NCBI RefSeq assembly: GCF_001263795.1 | Contig: NZ_LHUR01000013.1 | Location: 110,478-174,477, forward strand | Source: Clostridium homopropionicum DSM 5847 | Lineage (GTDB): Bacteria > Bacillota > Clostridia > Clostridiales > Clostridiaceae | Direction of reading: 5' to 3' | DNA length: 64,000 bases | In this document: piece by piece, positions 10,080-19,916 of the stretch | Layout of the letters: the number at the start of each line of letters is the position of its first letter | Numbering within the stretch: position 1 is the first letter of the stretch | Notes under the pieces: model-generated | Told to the model about the DNA's origin: nothing | Seen by the model: the letters and a program-made list of their open reading frames with translations, nothing else | Databases searched by the model: none | Program-made: the position numbers and the translations under genes

Positions 10080-10147
10080 TAACTATTTGAAAACCGTTTT
10101 ATAAAATTATAATAGTTACGTGATGAATATTAAGTTTTCAAAGGAGG
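10080..10147 (+). promoter_or_regulatory. Structured 5' leader of the purine permease gene (possible pseudoknot)
   Basis: TAACTATT (10080-10087) can pair with AATAGTTA (10111-10118). TTGAAAAC (10087-10094), inside that loop, can pair with GTTTTCAA (10134-10141), which abuts the AAGGAGG ribosome site. The two helices together form an H-type pseudoknot and share base 10087. I do not see the conserved purine riboswitch core, so this is not called as that class. Confidence 0.35.
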
Positions 10148-10154
10148 ATATATA

Positions 10155-11516
10155 ATGGAAAACTTTTTTAGATTAAAAGAGAATGATACCAATGTTAAAC
10201 GGGAGGTTATAGCTGGAATAACAACATTTTTAGCAATGGCGTATATAATTGCTGTAAATCCTAATATACTTAGCGTAACAGGTATGCCTAAGGGAGCAAT
10301 ATTAACTGCCACTTGTCTTTCAGCTGGATTAACAACTATATTGATGGGTATGTATGCAAATCTACCATTTGCTCTAGCTTCTGGAATGGGACTAAATGCT
10401 TTTTTTGCATTTAGCGTTGTTCAAGCCAGAGGAATTGATTGGAAGGTAGCTTTAACAGCCGTATTTATTGAAGGTATAATTTTTATTATTTTATCTTTAA
10501 CAAACGTTAGAGAAGCTGTTGTAAATGCCATACCACTTACATTGAAATTGGCTGTTACTGCTGGTATTGGACTTTTTATAGCATTCATTGGATTTGTAAA
10601 TGCTGGAATAGTAATTAAAAATGATGCGACTTTAGTTGGTATAGGAAATTTTGCAACACCACCTGTAGTGATTGCTTGCATAGGAATTATTGTAATTGTA
10701 ATTTTGTCCAAAAAGAATGTTAAGGGAGCTTTGCTTATAGGAATTGTTGTAAGCACTATAATTGCTTGGGTATACGCTTTAAAAAATCCTAAATTAGCTG
10801 CGGAAACATATCAAATATATCTACCACAAGGAATATTTAAATTTGAATCTTTTGCTGATATTGCTTTTAAATTAGATTTTTCATATATAACAGATACAAC
10901 TAAGATTTGGACATTTATTACAATAATATTAACTTTCTTATTTGTTGATTTTTTTGATACTGTTGGTACATTAGTAGGAGTTGCATCTAAGGTTGGTATG
11001 ATTGACAAGGAAGGAAAAGTAAAAAATGCTGGTAAAGCATTACTTACAGATGCAATTGGTACAACTTTTGGAGCATTAATCGGAACATCAACTGTTACTA
11101 CTTATGTAGAGAGCTCAGCTGGTGTCGCTGAAGGTGGAAGAACAGGACTTACTTCGATAGTAACTGGAATTTTATTTTTAGCAGCAATGTTTTTCTCACC
11201 ATTATTTATTGCAATTCCGGCTTGTGCAACTGCTCCAGCATTAATAATTGTAGGCTTTTTTATGATGGAAAATGTAACAAAAATTGATTTTGCTGATTTT
11301 ACTGAAGGGGTACCAGCTTTTTTAACAATTGCTTTAATGCCTTTAACCTACAGTATAGGTGATGGACTTACTTTAGGAGTTTTGGCTTATGCAATATTAA
11401 ATTTAATAAATAATATATTTACAAAGGATAAAAATAAAAGGAAAAAGGTTTCGATTGTAATATATATTCTAGCTGTATTATTTATAATAAAGCTTGTTGC
11501 AATAGGATTAAAATAA
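10155..11516 (+). CDS. NCS2-family guanine/hypoxanthine permease (AzgA/PbuG type)
   Basis: Membrane importer for purine bases. The 453-residue product starts with the AzgA-type sequence VKREVIAGITTFLAMAYII (19-37) and has NLPFALASGMGLNAFFAF in helix 3, with about 12-14 membrane segments. The later FFDTVGTL and GTSTVTTYVESSAGVAEGGRTG blocks contain the family's substrate-site acidic and polar residues. It is a single-gene unit with its own strong promoter, a 75-base leader and a terminator. Exact base preference (guanine, hypoxanthine or adenine) cannot be read from sequence. Confidence 0.9.
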   Translation: MENFFRLKENDTNVKREVIAGITTFLAMAYIIAVNPNILSVTGMPKGAILTATCLSAGLTTILMGMYANLPFALASGMGLNAFFAFSVVQARGIDWKVALTAVFIEGIIFIILSLTNVREAVVNAIPLTLKLAVTAGIGLFIAFIGFVNAGIVIKNDATLVGIGNFATPPVVIACIGIIVIVILSKKNVKGALLIGIVVSTIIAWVYALKNPKLAAETYQIYLPQGIFKFESFADIAFKLDFSYITDTTKIWTFITIILTFLFVDFFDTVGTLVGVASKVGMIDKEGKVKNAGKALLTDAIGTTFGALIGTSTVTTYVESSAGVAEGGRTGLTSIVTGILFLAAMFFSPLFIAIPACATAPALIIVGFFMMENVTKIDFADFTEGVPAFLTIALMPLTYSIGDGLTLGVLAYAILNLINNIFTKDKNKRKKVSIVIYILAVLFIIKLVAIGLK

Positions 11517-11539
11517 TATTAGTAATAACATGCTTATAC

Positions 11540-11585
11540 GCGTTTGATTTTATATTAGCTTATAAATTCAAACGCTTTTATTTTA
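11540..11585 (+). terminator. Terminator after the purine permease gene
   Basis: GCGTTTGA (11540-11547) pairs with TCAAACGC (11568-11575), the stem can extend inward with a mismatch, and TTTTATTTT follows. Confidence 0.7.
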
Positions 11586-11695
11586 AATAATTTTATCTAA
11601 ATAATTACTGTGATAGAGTAACATTTCAGCATAGTAACCTGCATGTTTTAATTTGAATAATATAAATTAAAATAATTATTCAGGGTGATCTATTA

Positions 11696-12844
11696 ATGAT
11701 AAATAATAGACTTTCAAATATTAAAGAATACCATTTCAAATCTTTAGAAAAGATTAAAGAAGAAGTTACTTCTAGAGGATATGAAGTTATTGATTTAGGA
11801 ATAGGAGATCCTGATTTAAGAGTCCATGAAAGTATAATTAATGGCATTATTGAAGGATTAAAAATTGATGGCTTTAATAATTATCCACCATATGATGGTA
11901 TAGTTAATCTAAAAAAAGAGATTATTAAATATTACAGAGAAGTGTTTTCAGTTTGCTTAACGTTAGATGAGATTATAATTTTAATAGGATCTAAAGAAGG
12001 AATAAGCAACCTAATACCAGCCATATGCAGTATTGGAGATTATGTAATAGTTCCCGATCCAGCATATCCTGTATACGAAGCTTGCTCCTATTTGTGGGGG
12101 TGCATTCCATATAAGGTAGTTATTAAGGAAAAAAATAATTTTCAAATGGATTTTAATGTAATTCCAGAAAAAATAATTGAAAATTCTAAACTCATTATAA
12201 TAAACTATCCTAATAATCCTACTGGAGCTATTGCAGATGAAGCTTTTTATAAAAATGCAATAGATTTCTGCTGGAAAAATAACATTATATTGTGTAATGA
12301 TGGAGCCTATAATGAAATTGTTAAAGAAAAAGAAAATCCAATAAGTTTGTTGCAATACGGAAAAGGAAAGAAGGTTATCGAATTTGGATCCTTTTCAAAA
12401 ACTTTCAATATGACAGGATTTAGAGTGGGTTTTGCAGTGGGGGATAGAGAAATTATAAAGTCTCTGCTAAAGGTTAAGAGCAATGTAGATTCAAGTCAAT
12501 TTAAACCAATTCAACAGGCTGCTATCAACGCTTTAAAAATTAATAGAGAATATATTAAAAGTATTAGAAGAATTTATGATGAAAGAAGGAGAATAACAGA
12601 AGAGATTTTAAAAGAAAAAAACATCCAATTTTATAACCACAGTAGAAGCTTTTACTTATGGTGCAAAATACCTAAGGGGTATACTACAGAAGAATTCTGT
12701 CTAGAATTACTATTAAATTTTGGAATTATAGTAACACCTGGAAATGCTTTTGGAGATTCAGGAGAGGGATATTTTAGAATTTCACTTACAAAAGATAAAG
12801 ATCATATTATTAAATTTTTGAAGGCTATAAAGGTATATAATTAA
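11696..12844 (+). CDS. PLP-dependent class I/II aminotransferase
   Basis: Fold-type I aminotransferase of 382 residues, closest in pattern to LL-diaminopimelate or aspartate aminotransferases. Visible motifs are DLGIGDPD near residue 33, YPNNPTGA (171-178) with the cofactor-binding Asn, DGAYNEI (202-208) with the pyridine-nitrogen Asp, and the Schiff-base lysine K235 in SFSKTFNMTGFRVGF. It stands alone between two unrelated transcription units. The substrate is uncertain; a role in lysine/diaminopimelate synthesis is possible but not shown by context. Confidence 0.85.
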   Translation: MINNRLSNIKEYHFKSLEKIKEEVTSRGYEVIDLGIGDPDLRVHESIINGIIEGLKIDGFNNYPPYDGIVNLKKEIIKYYREVFSVCLTLDEIIILIGSKEGISNLIPAICSIGDYVIVPDPAYPVYEACSYLWGCIPYKVVIKEKNNFQMDFNVIPEKIIENSKLIIINYPNNPTGAIADEAFYKNAIDFCWKNNIILCNDGAYNEIVKEKENPISLLQYGKGKKVIEFGSFSKTFNMTGFRVGFAVGDREIIKSLLKVKSNVDSSQFKPIQQAAINALKINREYIKSIRRIYDERRRITEEILKEKNIQFYNHSRSFYLWCKIPKGYTTEEFCLELLLNFGIIVTPGNAFGDSGEGYFRISLTKDKDHIIKFLKAIKVYN

Positions 12845-12907
12845 TATATTTAATTATAATAAAAAATATGGTATTATAGTTAGTATGTTACTCGACCTAA
12901 ATAAAAC

Positions 12908-12937
12908 TTGATATTTTTATTGCTGATTATGTATAAT
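12908..12937 (+). promoter_or_regulatory. Sigma-A promoter of the yicC-remA-gmk operon
   Basis: TTGATA (12908-12913), an 18-base spacer and a perfect TATAAT (12932-12937) lie upstream of yicC. Confidence 0.7.
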
Positions 12938-12975
12938 TAATGTAATCTAGGATTAAATGCGGAAGGATGATAATA

Positions 12976-13857
12976 ATGGTAAAGAGTATGACAGGTTTTG
13001 GTAGGTCGGTGAGCAAAGAGGAAGATGCCAATAACTTTACAGTTGAAATTAAAAGTGTAAATCATAGATATCTTGATTTTAATATTAGAATGCCAAGAAG
13101 TTTAATGTCACTAGAAAATAAGGTAAGAGAAGCTGTAAAAGAAAGAATAAATAGAGGGAAAATAGATATATTTATCAATCAGAATATTTATGGAAAAGAA
13201 GACTTAAATGTTAAATTTAATGAACTTTTAGCTGATAGCTATTTGAATGTATTAGAAACAATAAGAGATAGATATAATGTAAATAATGATATTTCTGTAT
13301 CCCTAATTGCAAAATTTCCAGAGGTAGTTTCATTAGAGAAAAAAGAGGAAGACCTAGAAGAGGTTTGGATAAATTTAAATGATGCACTAATTGAAGCTAC
13401 TGAAAGCCTAGTTAATATGAGAAAAGCAGAAGGATTAAAATTATTAGAAGATATTTTATCTAATAGTAATAAAATTAAAGAACTATTGTATAATATAGAA
13501 AAAAAAGCACCTTTTGTAGTAGAAGATTATAAAAATAAACTTAATAATAGATTAAAGGAATTGCTAGAAAAAGGTACTATAGATGAAGCTAGAGTTTCAG
13601 CTGAAGTTGCTATTTTTGCAGATAAAGCAGCAATAGATGAAGAAATTATAAGACTTCATAGTCATCTAAATCAGCTTAAGGAGACCTTAGAAATAAACGA
13701 GCCTATTGGCAGAAAGCTAGATTTTATTGTTCAAGAAATGAATAGAGAAGCTAATACCATGGCTTCAAAGTCAAGTGATTTAGAAATAATTAATTTAACA
13801 ATAAATATAAAAAACTATATAGAAAAAATTAGAGAACAAATACAAAATATAGAATAA
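12976..13857 (+). CDS. yicC: YicC/YloC family endoribonuclease
   Basis: Starts with the diagnostic [10 protein letters not shown] and contains the C-terminal DUF1732 region ending in REQIQNIE. Family members are reported to be RNA endonucleases. ATG 12976 is chosen over 12967 because the GGAAGGA ribosome site overlaps the upstream ATG, giving 293 residues, the usual size. An acidic central region ([22 protein letters not shown]) and the block [12 protein letters not shown] are conserved family features. It leads an operon whose order yicC-remA-gmk-rpoZ-coaBC-priA matches B. subtilis. Confidence 0.92.
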   Translation: MVKSMTGFGRSVSKEEDANNFTVEIKSVNHRYLDFNIRMPRSLMSLENKVREAVKERINRGKIDIFINQNIYGKEDLNVKFNELLADSYLNVLETIRDRYNVNNDISVSLIAKFPEVVSLEKKEEDLEEVWINLNDALIEATESLVNMRKAEGLKLLEDILSNSNKIKELLYNIEKKAPFVVEDYKNKLNNRLKELLEKGTIDEARVSAEVAIFADKAAIDEEIIRLHSHLNQLKETLEINEPIGRKLDFIVQEMNREANTMASKSSDLEIINLTINIKNYIEKIREQIQNIE

Positions 13858-13874
13858 AATTTGGGAGGATAATT

Positions 13875-14147
13875 ATGAGTATTAAGTTAATAAATATTGG
13901 ATTTGGGAACATAGTTTCTGCAAATAGGCTTGTAGCAATTGTAAGCCCAGAATCTGCACCTATTAAAAGAATTATTCAAGAAGCTAGAGATAGAGGTATG
14001 CTAATAGATGCTACATACGGAAGAAGAACAAGAGCCGTAATAATTACAGACAGCGACCATGTAATCTTATCTGCTGTTCAACCAGAAACTGTTGCTCATA
14101 GATTAACTTCAAAGGGTGAAGTTACAATTGATGAGGTTGAAGAGTAA
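13875..14147 (+). CDS. remA: RemA-like DNA-binding regulator (DUF370)
   Basis: 90 residues starting [18 protein letters not shown] with [37 protein letters not shown], the DUF370/RemA pattern. In B. subtilis RemA is an oligomeric DNA-binding activator of biofilm matrix genes. Here only the family is certain, and its targets in this organism are unknown. GGGAGGA precedes the ATG. The stop overlaps the gmk start by one base. Confidence 0.93.
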   Translation: MSIKLINIGFGNIVSANRLVAIVSPESAPIKRIIQEARDRGMLIDATYGRRTRAVIITDSDHVILSAVQPETVAHRLTSKGEVTIDEVEE

Positions 14148-14785
14148 TGACAGATAGCGAAAAAAAGATTGGTTTACTAGTAGTAATATCTGGTCCTTCA
14201 GGTGCAGGAAAAGGAACTATATGTAAAGAGCTAATAGAAAGCGGTGAATTCTGGTTATCTGTTTCTGCAACAACTAGATCACCAAGAACAGGTGAGGTAG
14301 AAGGGAAAAATTATTATTTTCTAGAAAAAGAAAATTTTCTTAACAAGATTAAACAAGGAGATTTTCTTGAATATGCAGAAGTATATGGTAATTATTACGG
14401 AACACCAAAATCTAAAGTAATTGAAAAACTTGAAGAAGGAAAAGATGTAATATTAGAGATTGATATACAAGGTGCTTTAAAGGTAAAAGAGACATATTCA
14501 AAAGGAGTATTTATATTTATACTTCCTCCTTCCATGGAAGAATTAAAAAATAGAATTATTAAAAGGGGAAGTGAAACTCCTGAATCCTTAATGACAAGAT
14601 TTAAGTCTGCATATAAGGAAATTAATTATGTATCAAAGTACAATTATGCTGTAGTAAATGATAAAATTGAAGAAGCAGTAAATAAAATTAAAAGTATAAT
14701 AATTGCAGAAAAATGTAGTGTTGAAAGAATACAAGAAAACATTGTATCAAAGGAGGGACTAATACATGAACAATTATATGATTAA
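14147..14785 (+). CDS. gmk: Guanylate kinase
   Basis: Converts GMP to GDP with ATP. The 212-residue product has P-loop SGPSGAGKGT (about 15-24), the GMP-binding stretch SATTRSPRTGEVEGKNYYF, YAEVYGNYYGTP, and the lid-region Walker B-like ILEIDIQGA. It overlaps remA at the start and rpoZ by 20 bases at the end, so translation of the three is probably coupled. Confidence 0.97.
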   Translation: MTDSEKKIGLLVVISGPSGAGKGTICKELIESGEFWLSVSATTRSPRTGEVEGKNYYFLEKENFLNKIKQGDFLEYAEVYGNYYGTPKSKVIEKLEEGKDVILEIDIQGALKVKETYSKGVFIFILPPSMEELKNRIIKRGSETPESLMTRFKSAYKEINYVSKYNYAVVNDKIEEAVNKIKSIIIAEKCSVERIQENIVSKEGLIHEQLYD

Positions 14786-14987
14786 ACCATCCATAGTTGA
14801 CTTATTAACTAAAGTTGATAACAGATATTCGCTAGTTATTGTTACATCAAAAAGAGCAAGACAATTAATTGATGGAGATGAAGCGCAAATTAAATTAGAA
14901 GAAGCTTCAAAACCACTTACTATTGCTATAAACGAGCTCAATGAAGGAAAAGTATTATATGAGTCAGTAGCGAAAGGAATAAAATAA
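14766..14987 (+). CDS. rpoZ: RNA polymerase omega subunit
   Basis: Small subunit that stabilises the beta-prime chain. The 73-residue product carries KPSIVDLLTKVDNRYSLV and TSKRARQLIDG, the omega signature. The start ATG 14766 lies inside the end of gmk; AGGAGGG (14751-14757) eight bases upstream supports it over ATG 14778. Confidence 0.95.
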   Translation: MNNYMIKPSIVDLLTKVDNRYSLVIVTSKRARQLIDGDEAQIKLEEASKPLTIAINELNEGKVLYESVAKGIK

Positions 14988-14988
14988 A

Positions 14989-16179
14989 ATGAGTGACAAG
15001 AAAACTATTGTAGTAGGGGTTACTGGTGGTATTGCAGTTTATAAAGCCTTGGATGTAATCAGCAAGTTAAAGAAGGCTGGATTAGAAGTACATGTAATAA
15101 TGACTGAGCATGCTACGAAGTTTGTAAGTCCGTTATCTTTTCAATCACTTAGCCAAAACATGGTAGTGGTTGATATGTTTGCAGAACCAAAAGCTTGGGA
15201 AATTCAACATATTTCTTTAGCTAAAAAAGCAGATTTAATGCTAATAGTTCCTGCAACTGTAAATGTATTAGGAAAGGTCGCTAATGGAATAGCTGATGAT
15301 ATGCTTACTACTACAATAATGGCAACAAAAGCACCAGTAGTATTTGCACCAGCGGCCAACACAAACATGTTCTTAAATCCTATTGTTCAAGATAATATTA
15401 GAAAACTAAAGGTCTTTGGATATAAATTTATTGAGCCTGAAGAAGGAAGACTTGCTTGTGGAGATACTGGCTCAGGTAAACTAGCGGATACAACCTTAAT
15501 TAGTGAAATTGTTCTTAGTATGGTATATGATATTAAAGATTTAAAAGGTAAAAAAGTTCTTGTTACAGCAGGTCCGACTATTGCACCTGTGGATCCAGTA
15601 AGATTTATAACTAATAGATCAAGTGGGAAAATGGGATATGCCATAGCAGAAGAAGCAAGAGATAGAGGTGCAGAGGTTACCTTAATAAGTGGACCATGCA
15701 ATATAAATAAACCTTTTGGCATGAAGGTTATTAATATCAAAGAAAATCATGAAATGCTGAAAGCGGTAAAAGAAAATTTTGAGTCTTCAGATATTGTAAT
15801 AAAAGCTGCAGCAGTAGCAGATTATAAACCTAAAAACTATTCTAATAAGAAGATTAAGAAAGTTAATGAGGATTTAGTGATTCAGTTTGAAAAAGATACT
15901 GATATACTTAGAACTATTGGTGAAATGAAAAAAAACCAAATTTTAGTTGGCTTTGCTGCAGAAAGTGATGATCTTATTGCTAATGCAAAATCAAAGCTGG
16001 AAAGAAAAAATTTAGACTACATAGTGGCTAATGACATTACTTGTAATGATACAGGCTTTGCTTGTGACGAAAATAAGGTAAATATTTTATGTAGAGATGG
16101 TAGAAATATTTCAATTAGTAAGATGAGCAAAAGAATGATTGCAAGAGAATTGTTTAATATTATTAATGAAAAGCGCTAA
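14989..16179 (+). CDS. coaBC: Bifunctional phosphopantothenoylcysteine decarboxylase/synthetase CoaBC
   Basis: Two steps of coenzyme A synthesis. The N-terminal flavin-dependent CoaC half has GVTGGIAVYKA (10-20), active-site His74 (IQHISLAKKADL), PAANTNM (121-127; the second residue after Pro is Ala where Met is common) and catalytic Cys157 in RLACGDTGSGKL. The C-terminal CoaB half begins KVLVTAGPTIAPVDPVRFITNRSSGKMG and has the lysine-rich loop ADYKPKNYSNKKIKK. The 396-residue length fits the fused form. Its stop codon sits in the loop of the terminator that follows. Confidence 0.96.
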   Translation: MSDKKTIVVGVTGGIAVYKALDVISKLKKAGLEVHVIMTEHATKFVSPLSFQSLSQNMVVVDMFAEPKAWEIQHISLAKKADLMLIVPATVNVLGKVANGIADDMLTTTIMATKAPVVFAPAANTNMFLNPIVQDNIRKLKVFGYKFIEPEEGRLACGDTGSGKLADTTLISEIVLSMVYDIKDLKGKKVLVTAGPTIAPVDPVRFITNRSSGKMGYAIAEEARDRGAEVTLISGPCNINKPFGMKVINIKENHEMLKAVKENFESSDIVIKAAAVADYKPKNYSNKKIKKVNEDLVIQFEKDTDILRTIGEMKKNQILVGFAAESDDLIANAKSKLERKNLDYIVANDITCNDTGFACDENKVNILCRDGRNISISKMSKRMIARELFNIINEKR

Positions 16180-16192
16180 TGCGCTTTTTTCT
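16170..16192 (+). terminator. Terminator overlapping the coaBC stop codon
   Basis: AAAGCGC (16170-16176) pairs with GCGCTTT (16181-16187). The loop TAAT holds the coaBC stop and a T-run follows. A ribosome terminating here would cover the hairpin, so read-through into priA is plausible. Confidence 0.75.
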
Positions 16193-16236
16193 TATAATTC
16201 TACAATAACTTAGTTTTATAAAAAAGGGTGAAGTAT

Positions 16237-18438
16237 GTGTTTAAATATGCAGGAGTTATAGTAAATAACCAATCGATTAGCTTGGACAAAATTTTTACAT
16301 ATGGAATACCTGATAAATTAATAGGTAAAATAAAGCTTGGATCCATGGTAAAGGTACCTTTCGGAAGAGGAAACAAAATAATTGATGGTTTTGTACTACA
16401 ATTATATAATGAATGCGAAAATCCTAGTAGATTAAAAGAAGTGGTAAGTGTATTCGAAGAATTTACTGTTATTAGTGATAAAGATATTAAGCTAATTGAA
16501 ATAATGAGAGAAAAATATTTATGCACTTATTTAGAATGTATAAAAGTAATTATTCCTACTGGAATAATAAAAGGAATAAGTAAAAAGTCAAAAGAATTAA
16601 TTTATGTAAATAATGAATTGTATGATGAAACCTTAAAAGATAATTATAAACAAATATATAGCATTATACAGAATAATAATGGAATGTACAGTAAATCAGA
16701 ATTGAGCAAATTATTTAATATATCTCTATCTTCTATAAATACAATGATTAAGCACAAATTGTTATCTACAGAAGATACTATAGTAGATAGATTTAATACA
16801 AAAGACTATTCTGAATATAAACCCAAAATACTTAATGAAGAACAAAGTTCTGTAGTCAAGAATATTTTAGGTTCAAATAAAAATTTGTTTTTAATACATG
16901 GAGTTACTGGTAGTGGCAAAACGGAAATTTATATGAACTTAGTTAATGAAATGATTAAAAATGAAAAAGAATCTATAATTTTAGTTCCTGAAATATCTCT
17001 TACTCCTCAGATGGTAGAAAGATTTAAGGGAAGGTTCGGTAAAAATATAGCTGTTTTTCATAGTAGACTTTCTGATGGCGAAAGATATGATGAATGGTTA
17101 AGAGTAAAAAATGGAAGAGTAAAGGTAGCAATTGGTGCACGTTCAGCTATTTTTCTTCCATTTAGAAATTTAGGAATTATTGTTATTGATGAGGAACATG
17201 AAAATAGTTATAAATCAGATAGTGATCCTAAATATAACACTTTAGAGATTGCTGAATTAAAGTGTAATTTAGAAGGATGTAAGTTAGTATTGGGTTCTGC
17301 AACTCCATCAATAGAAAACTATTATAGATGCCTAAAGGGAGAAGTTCAATTATTAACTATTAATAATAGGGCAGATGGAGCAGATATGCCAGAGGTCCAT
17401 ATAGTTGACATGAGACAAGAATTGCTGAAAAATAATAAATCGATTTTTAGTGAAAAGCTATATGAAGAAATAGAGAATGCACTAAACAACAAAGAACAAA
17501 TCATTTTGTTTCTAAATAGAAGAGGATTTTCTACTTTTGTATCCTGTAGAAAATGTGGATTTGTATTTAAATGTTTGGATTGTGATATTGCTTTGACATA
17601 TCATAGCAAAGGAGATTTTCTAGAGTGCCATTATTGTGGAAAAAGATATAAAGCTTTGAAGGTGTGCCCTAAATGCGGAAGCAATTATGTTAAATATTTC
17701 GGTATAGGCACTGAAAAAGTGGAAGAAGAAATAAAAGTTAAATTTCCTAATGCTAGAACAATTAGAATGGATTTTGATACTACAAGAAAGAAAAATTCTC
17801 ATGAGCAAATTTATAATGATTTTAAAGATGGTAAAGCTGATATACTTGTTGGAACACAAATGATTGCAAAAGGATTAGATTTCAAAAATGTTACTCTTGT
17901 AGGTGTAATTGCTGCAGATATTTCTTTAAATTTACCTGATTTTAGATCTGGTGAAAAAACCTTTCAGTTAATTACTCAAGTTGGAGGAAGAGCTGGAAGG
18001 GGCAAAAAAAAGGGAAAAGTAATTGTGCAGACCTATAATCCTGAAAACTCCAGCATAAAATATTCTTTGATAAATGATTATAAAAGTTTTTATAAAGAAG
18101 AAATAAGTATAAGAGAAAACATGGGGTACCCTCCATTCTCTAAAATACTATCAATTAATTTAAGCAGTAAAAATGAGCAGTTGTTAATAAAAAATATACA
18201 ATTACTTGCCATAAAACTAAACAATAATCTAAAAGAAAATGATAAAATAGGGATACTAGGACCTTCTCCTTGCCTTTTATCAAAAATAAAAGAATATTTT
18301 AGATGGCAAATATTGATTAAGGGAGAGATAGACAATATTTTAGCCTTAAAGGTTAAAAATATTGTTTATGATTGTTTACAAGAGGTTTATAATGATATAA
18401 GGATAAGTTTGGATATTAATCCATCTAATTTGTTATAG
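16237..18438 (+). CDS. priA: Primosomal replication restart helicase PriA
   Basis: Reloads replication forks. The product is about 733 residues from GTG 16237, which is spaced correctly from AAAAAGGG (16221-16228); the earlier in-frame GTG at 16228 overlaps that site. Motifs are Walker A VTGSGKTE, DEEH, GSATPS, and the helicase motifs GTQMIAKGLDF and QVGGRAGRG. Eight cysteines in the CxxC zinc-binding block between FVSCRKCGFVFKCLDC and KVCPKCGS are all present. It sits in the conserved coaBC-priA-def order. Confidence 0.96.
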   Translation: MFKYAGVIVNNQSISLDKIFTYGIPDKLIGKIKLGSMVKVPFGRGNKIIDGFVLQLYNECENPSRLKEVVSVFEEFTVISDKDIKLIEIMREKYLCTYLECIKVIIPTGIIKGISKKSKELIYVNNELYDETLKDNYKQIYSIIQNNNGMYSKSELSKLFNISLSSINTMIKHKLLSTEDTIVDRFNTKDYSEYKPKILNEEQSSVVKNILGSNKNLFLIHGVTGSGKTEIYMNLVNEMIKNEKESIILVPEISLTPQMVERFKGRFGKNIAVFHSRLSDGERYDEWLRVKNGRVKVAIGARSAIFLPFRNLGIIVIDEEHENSYKSDSDPKYNTLEIAELKCNLEGCKLVLGSATPSIENYYRCLKGEVQLLTINNRADGADMPEVHIVDMRQELLKNNKSIFSEKLYEEIENALNNKEQIILFLNRRGFSTFVSCRKCGFVFKCLDCDIALTYHSKGDFLECHYCGKRYKALKVCPKCGSNYVKYFGIGTEKVEEEIKVKFPNARTIRMDFDTTRKKNSHEQIYNDFKDGKADILVGTQMIAKGLDFKNVTLVGVIAADISLNLPDFRSGEKTFQLITQVGGRAGRGKKKGKVIVQTYNPENSSIKYSLINDYKSFYKEEISIRENMGYPPFSKILSINLSSKNEQLLIKNIQLLAIKLNNNLKENDKIGILGPSPCLLSKIKEYFRWQILIKGEIDNILALKVKNIVYDCLQEVYNDIRISLDINPSNLL

Positions 18439-18502
18439 GACTATTAACATAGTTACTATAGTTTAGCATTGACTTGAAGTGAAATTAAAAGGAGGATTTA
18501 AA

Positions 18503-18955
18503 ATGGCTTTAAGAAATATAAGAAAAGAAGGAGATTCAATTTTAAGAAAAAAATCTAAAAAGATTGAAGAGATTAATGATAGAATTATCACTTTAATAGA
18601 GGATATGAAAGAAACTATGTATGCTGCAGATGGAGTTGGACTTGCAGCGCCACAAATAGGAATTTTAAAAAGGCTAGTTGTAATTGACGTTGGAGAAGGA
18701 CCAATTACACTAATAAATCCAGAAATATTAAAGGCTCATGGAAGTCAGATTGACTTTGAAGGATGCTTAAGTATACCTGGAGAACAAGGTAAAGTAGATA
18801 GACCATTAAATGTAACCGTTCGTGCCCTAAATGAAAAAGGAGAGGAATTTGAAATGGAAGGAGAAGGGCTTCTTGCTAGGGCTTTTTGTCATGAAATAGA
18901 TCATCTAAATGGTATATTATTTATAGATAAAGTAATGGAAGAAAGTGAGGAGTAA
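18503..18955 (+). CDS. def: Peptide deformylase
   Basis: Removes the N-formyl group from new proteins using a metal ion. ATG 18503 follows AAAGGAGG (18488-18495) and gives 150 residues; an upstream in-frame start lacks a ribosome site. The three family motifs are present: [10 protein letters not shown] (44-53), EGCLSIPG with metal ligand Cys88, and HEIDH with His130, Glu131 and His134. It is followed by fmt, its functional partner in formyl-methionine metabolism. Confidence 0.97.
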   Translation: MALRNIRKEGDSILRKKSKKIEEINDRIITLIEDMKETMYAADGVGLAAPQIGILKRLVVIDVGEGPITLINPEILKAHGSQIDFEGCLSIPGEQGKVDRPLNVTVRALNEKGEEFEMEGEGLLARAFCHEIDHLNGILFIDKVMEESEE

Positions 18956-18959
18956 TTTA

Positions 18960-19889
18960 ATGAAGATAATTTTCATGGGAACTCCTGATTTTGCAGTTCC
19001 TTCTTTGCAAGCTCTAATTGACAACTTCGGTGTAGAGGCAGTTTTTACTCAACCTGACAAGCCAAAAGGAAGAGGGAAAAGTCTTGCCATGTCTCCAGTA
19101 AAAGAACTAGCTTTAAAATACAATATTAAAGTGCTGCAGCCGCATAAATTAAGAAAAGAAGAAGAGGCGATTGAAAGCTTAAGAGCAATTAAACCAGATT
19201 TTATTGTAGTTGTAGCTTATGGTCAAATTTTATCTAAAGAAGTTCTTGAAATTCCTAAATATGCTTGCATTAATTTACATGCTTCGCTGCTTCCAAAATA
19301 TAGAGGTGCAGCTCCAATTAACTGGGCTATAATAAAGGGTGAAGAAAAAACAGGAAATACAACTATGCTTATGGATGTAGGCTTAGATACAGGTGATATG
19401 CTTTTAAAACAAGAAGTTAATATCCATAGAGATATGACTGCAGGAGAATTACATGATATTTTAATGAACAAAGGTGCCGAATTATTAGTAGAAACTATTA
19501 ATAAAATGTATGAGGATAAAATTGTTCCTGAAAAACAAACGGAAACAGATACTATATATGCTTCTATGTTAAATAAAGAAATGGCTAAGATAAATTGGGA
19601 TATGTCCTCAAAAGATATTCATAATTTAATTAGAGGATTAAATCCCTGGCCAGTAGCTTATACTAATTATAATGGAGTTGTAATGAAAATATATAAGGCA
19701 GAGCCAATATCAGAAGAACATAAGTATATGCCTGGAACTATAATAGATGTTTCACAAAAAGGAATTAAAGTTTCTTGTAAAGATGGTGCAATATTAGTAA
19801 AAGAGATACAATTTCCAGGAAAAAAAGTTTTGACTGTGGAACAATATACAAGAGGAAATGTTATCGAAAAAGGTACTATTTTAACATAA
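18960..19889 (+). CDS. fmt: Methionyl-tRNA formyltransferase
   Basis: Formylates initiator Met-tRNA with 10-formyl-tetrahydrofolate. ATG 18960 follows GTGAGGAG within the end of def and gives 309 residues starting [14 protein letters not shown]. The formyltransferase active site is seen in [21 protein letters not shown] (Asn, His) and DTGDMLL (catalytic Asp). The C-terminal tRNA-binding OB domain is present. Confidence 0.97.
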   Translation: MKIIFMGTPDFAVPSLQALIDNFGVEAVFTQPDKPKGRGKSLAMSPVKELALKYNIKVLQPHKLRKEEEAIESLRAIKPDFIVVVAYGQILSKEVLEIPKYACINLHASLLPKYRGAAPINWAIIKGEEKTGNTTMLMDVGLDTGDMLLKQEVNIHRDMTAGELHDILMNKGAELLVETINKMYEDKIVPEKQTETDTIYASMLNKEMAKINWDMSSKDIHNLIRGLNPWPVAYTNYNGVVMKIYKAEPISEEHKYMPGTIIDVSQKGIKVSCKDGAILVKEIQFPGKKVLTVEQYTRGNVIEKGTILT

Positions 19890-19916
19890 CAATTGTATAT
19901 GAAAGGAGTGGTATAA

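Noticed and set aside
10050..10150. Canonical purine riboswitch before the permease gene
   Set aside because: The conserved junction and loop-loop sequences of that class are not present, so only an unassigned structured leader is reported.
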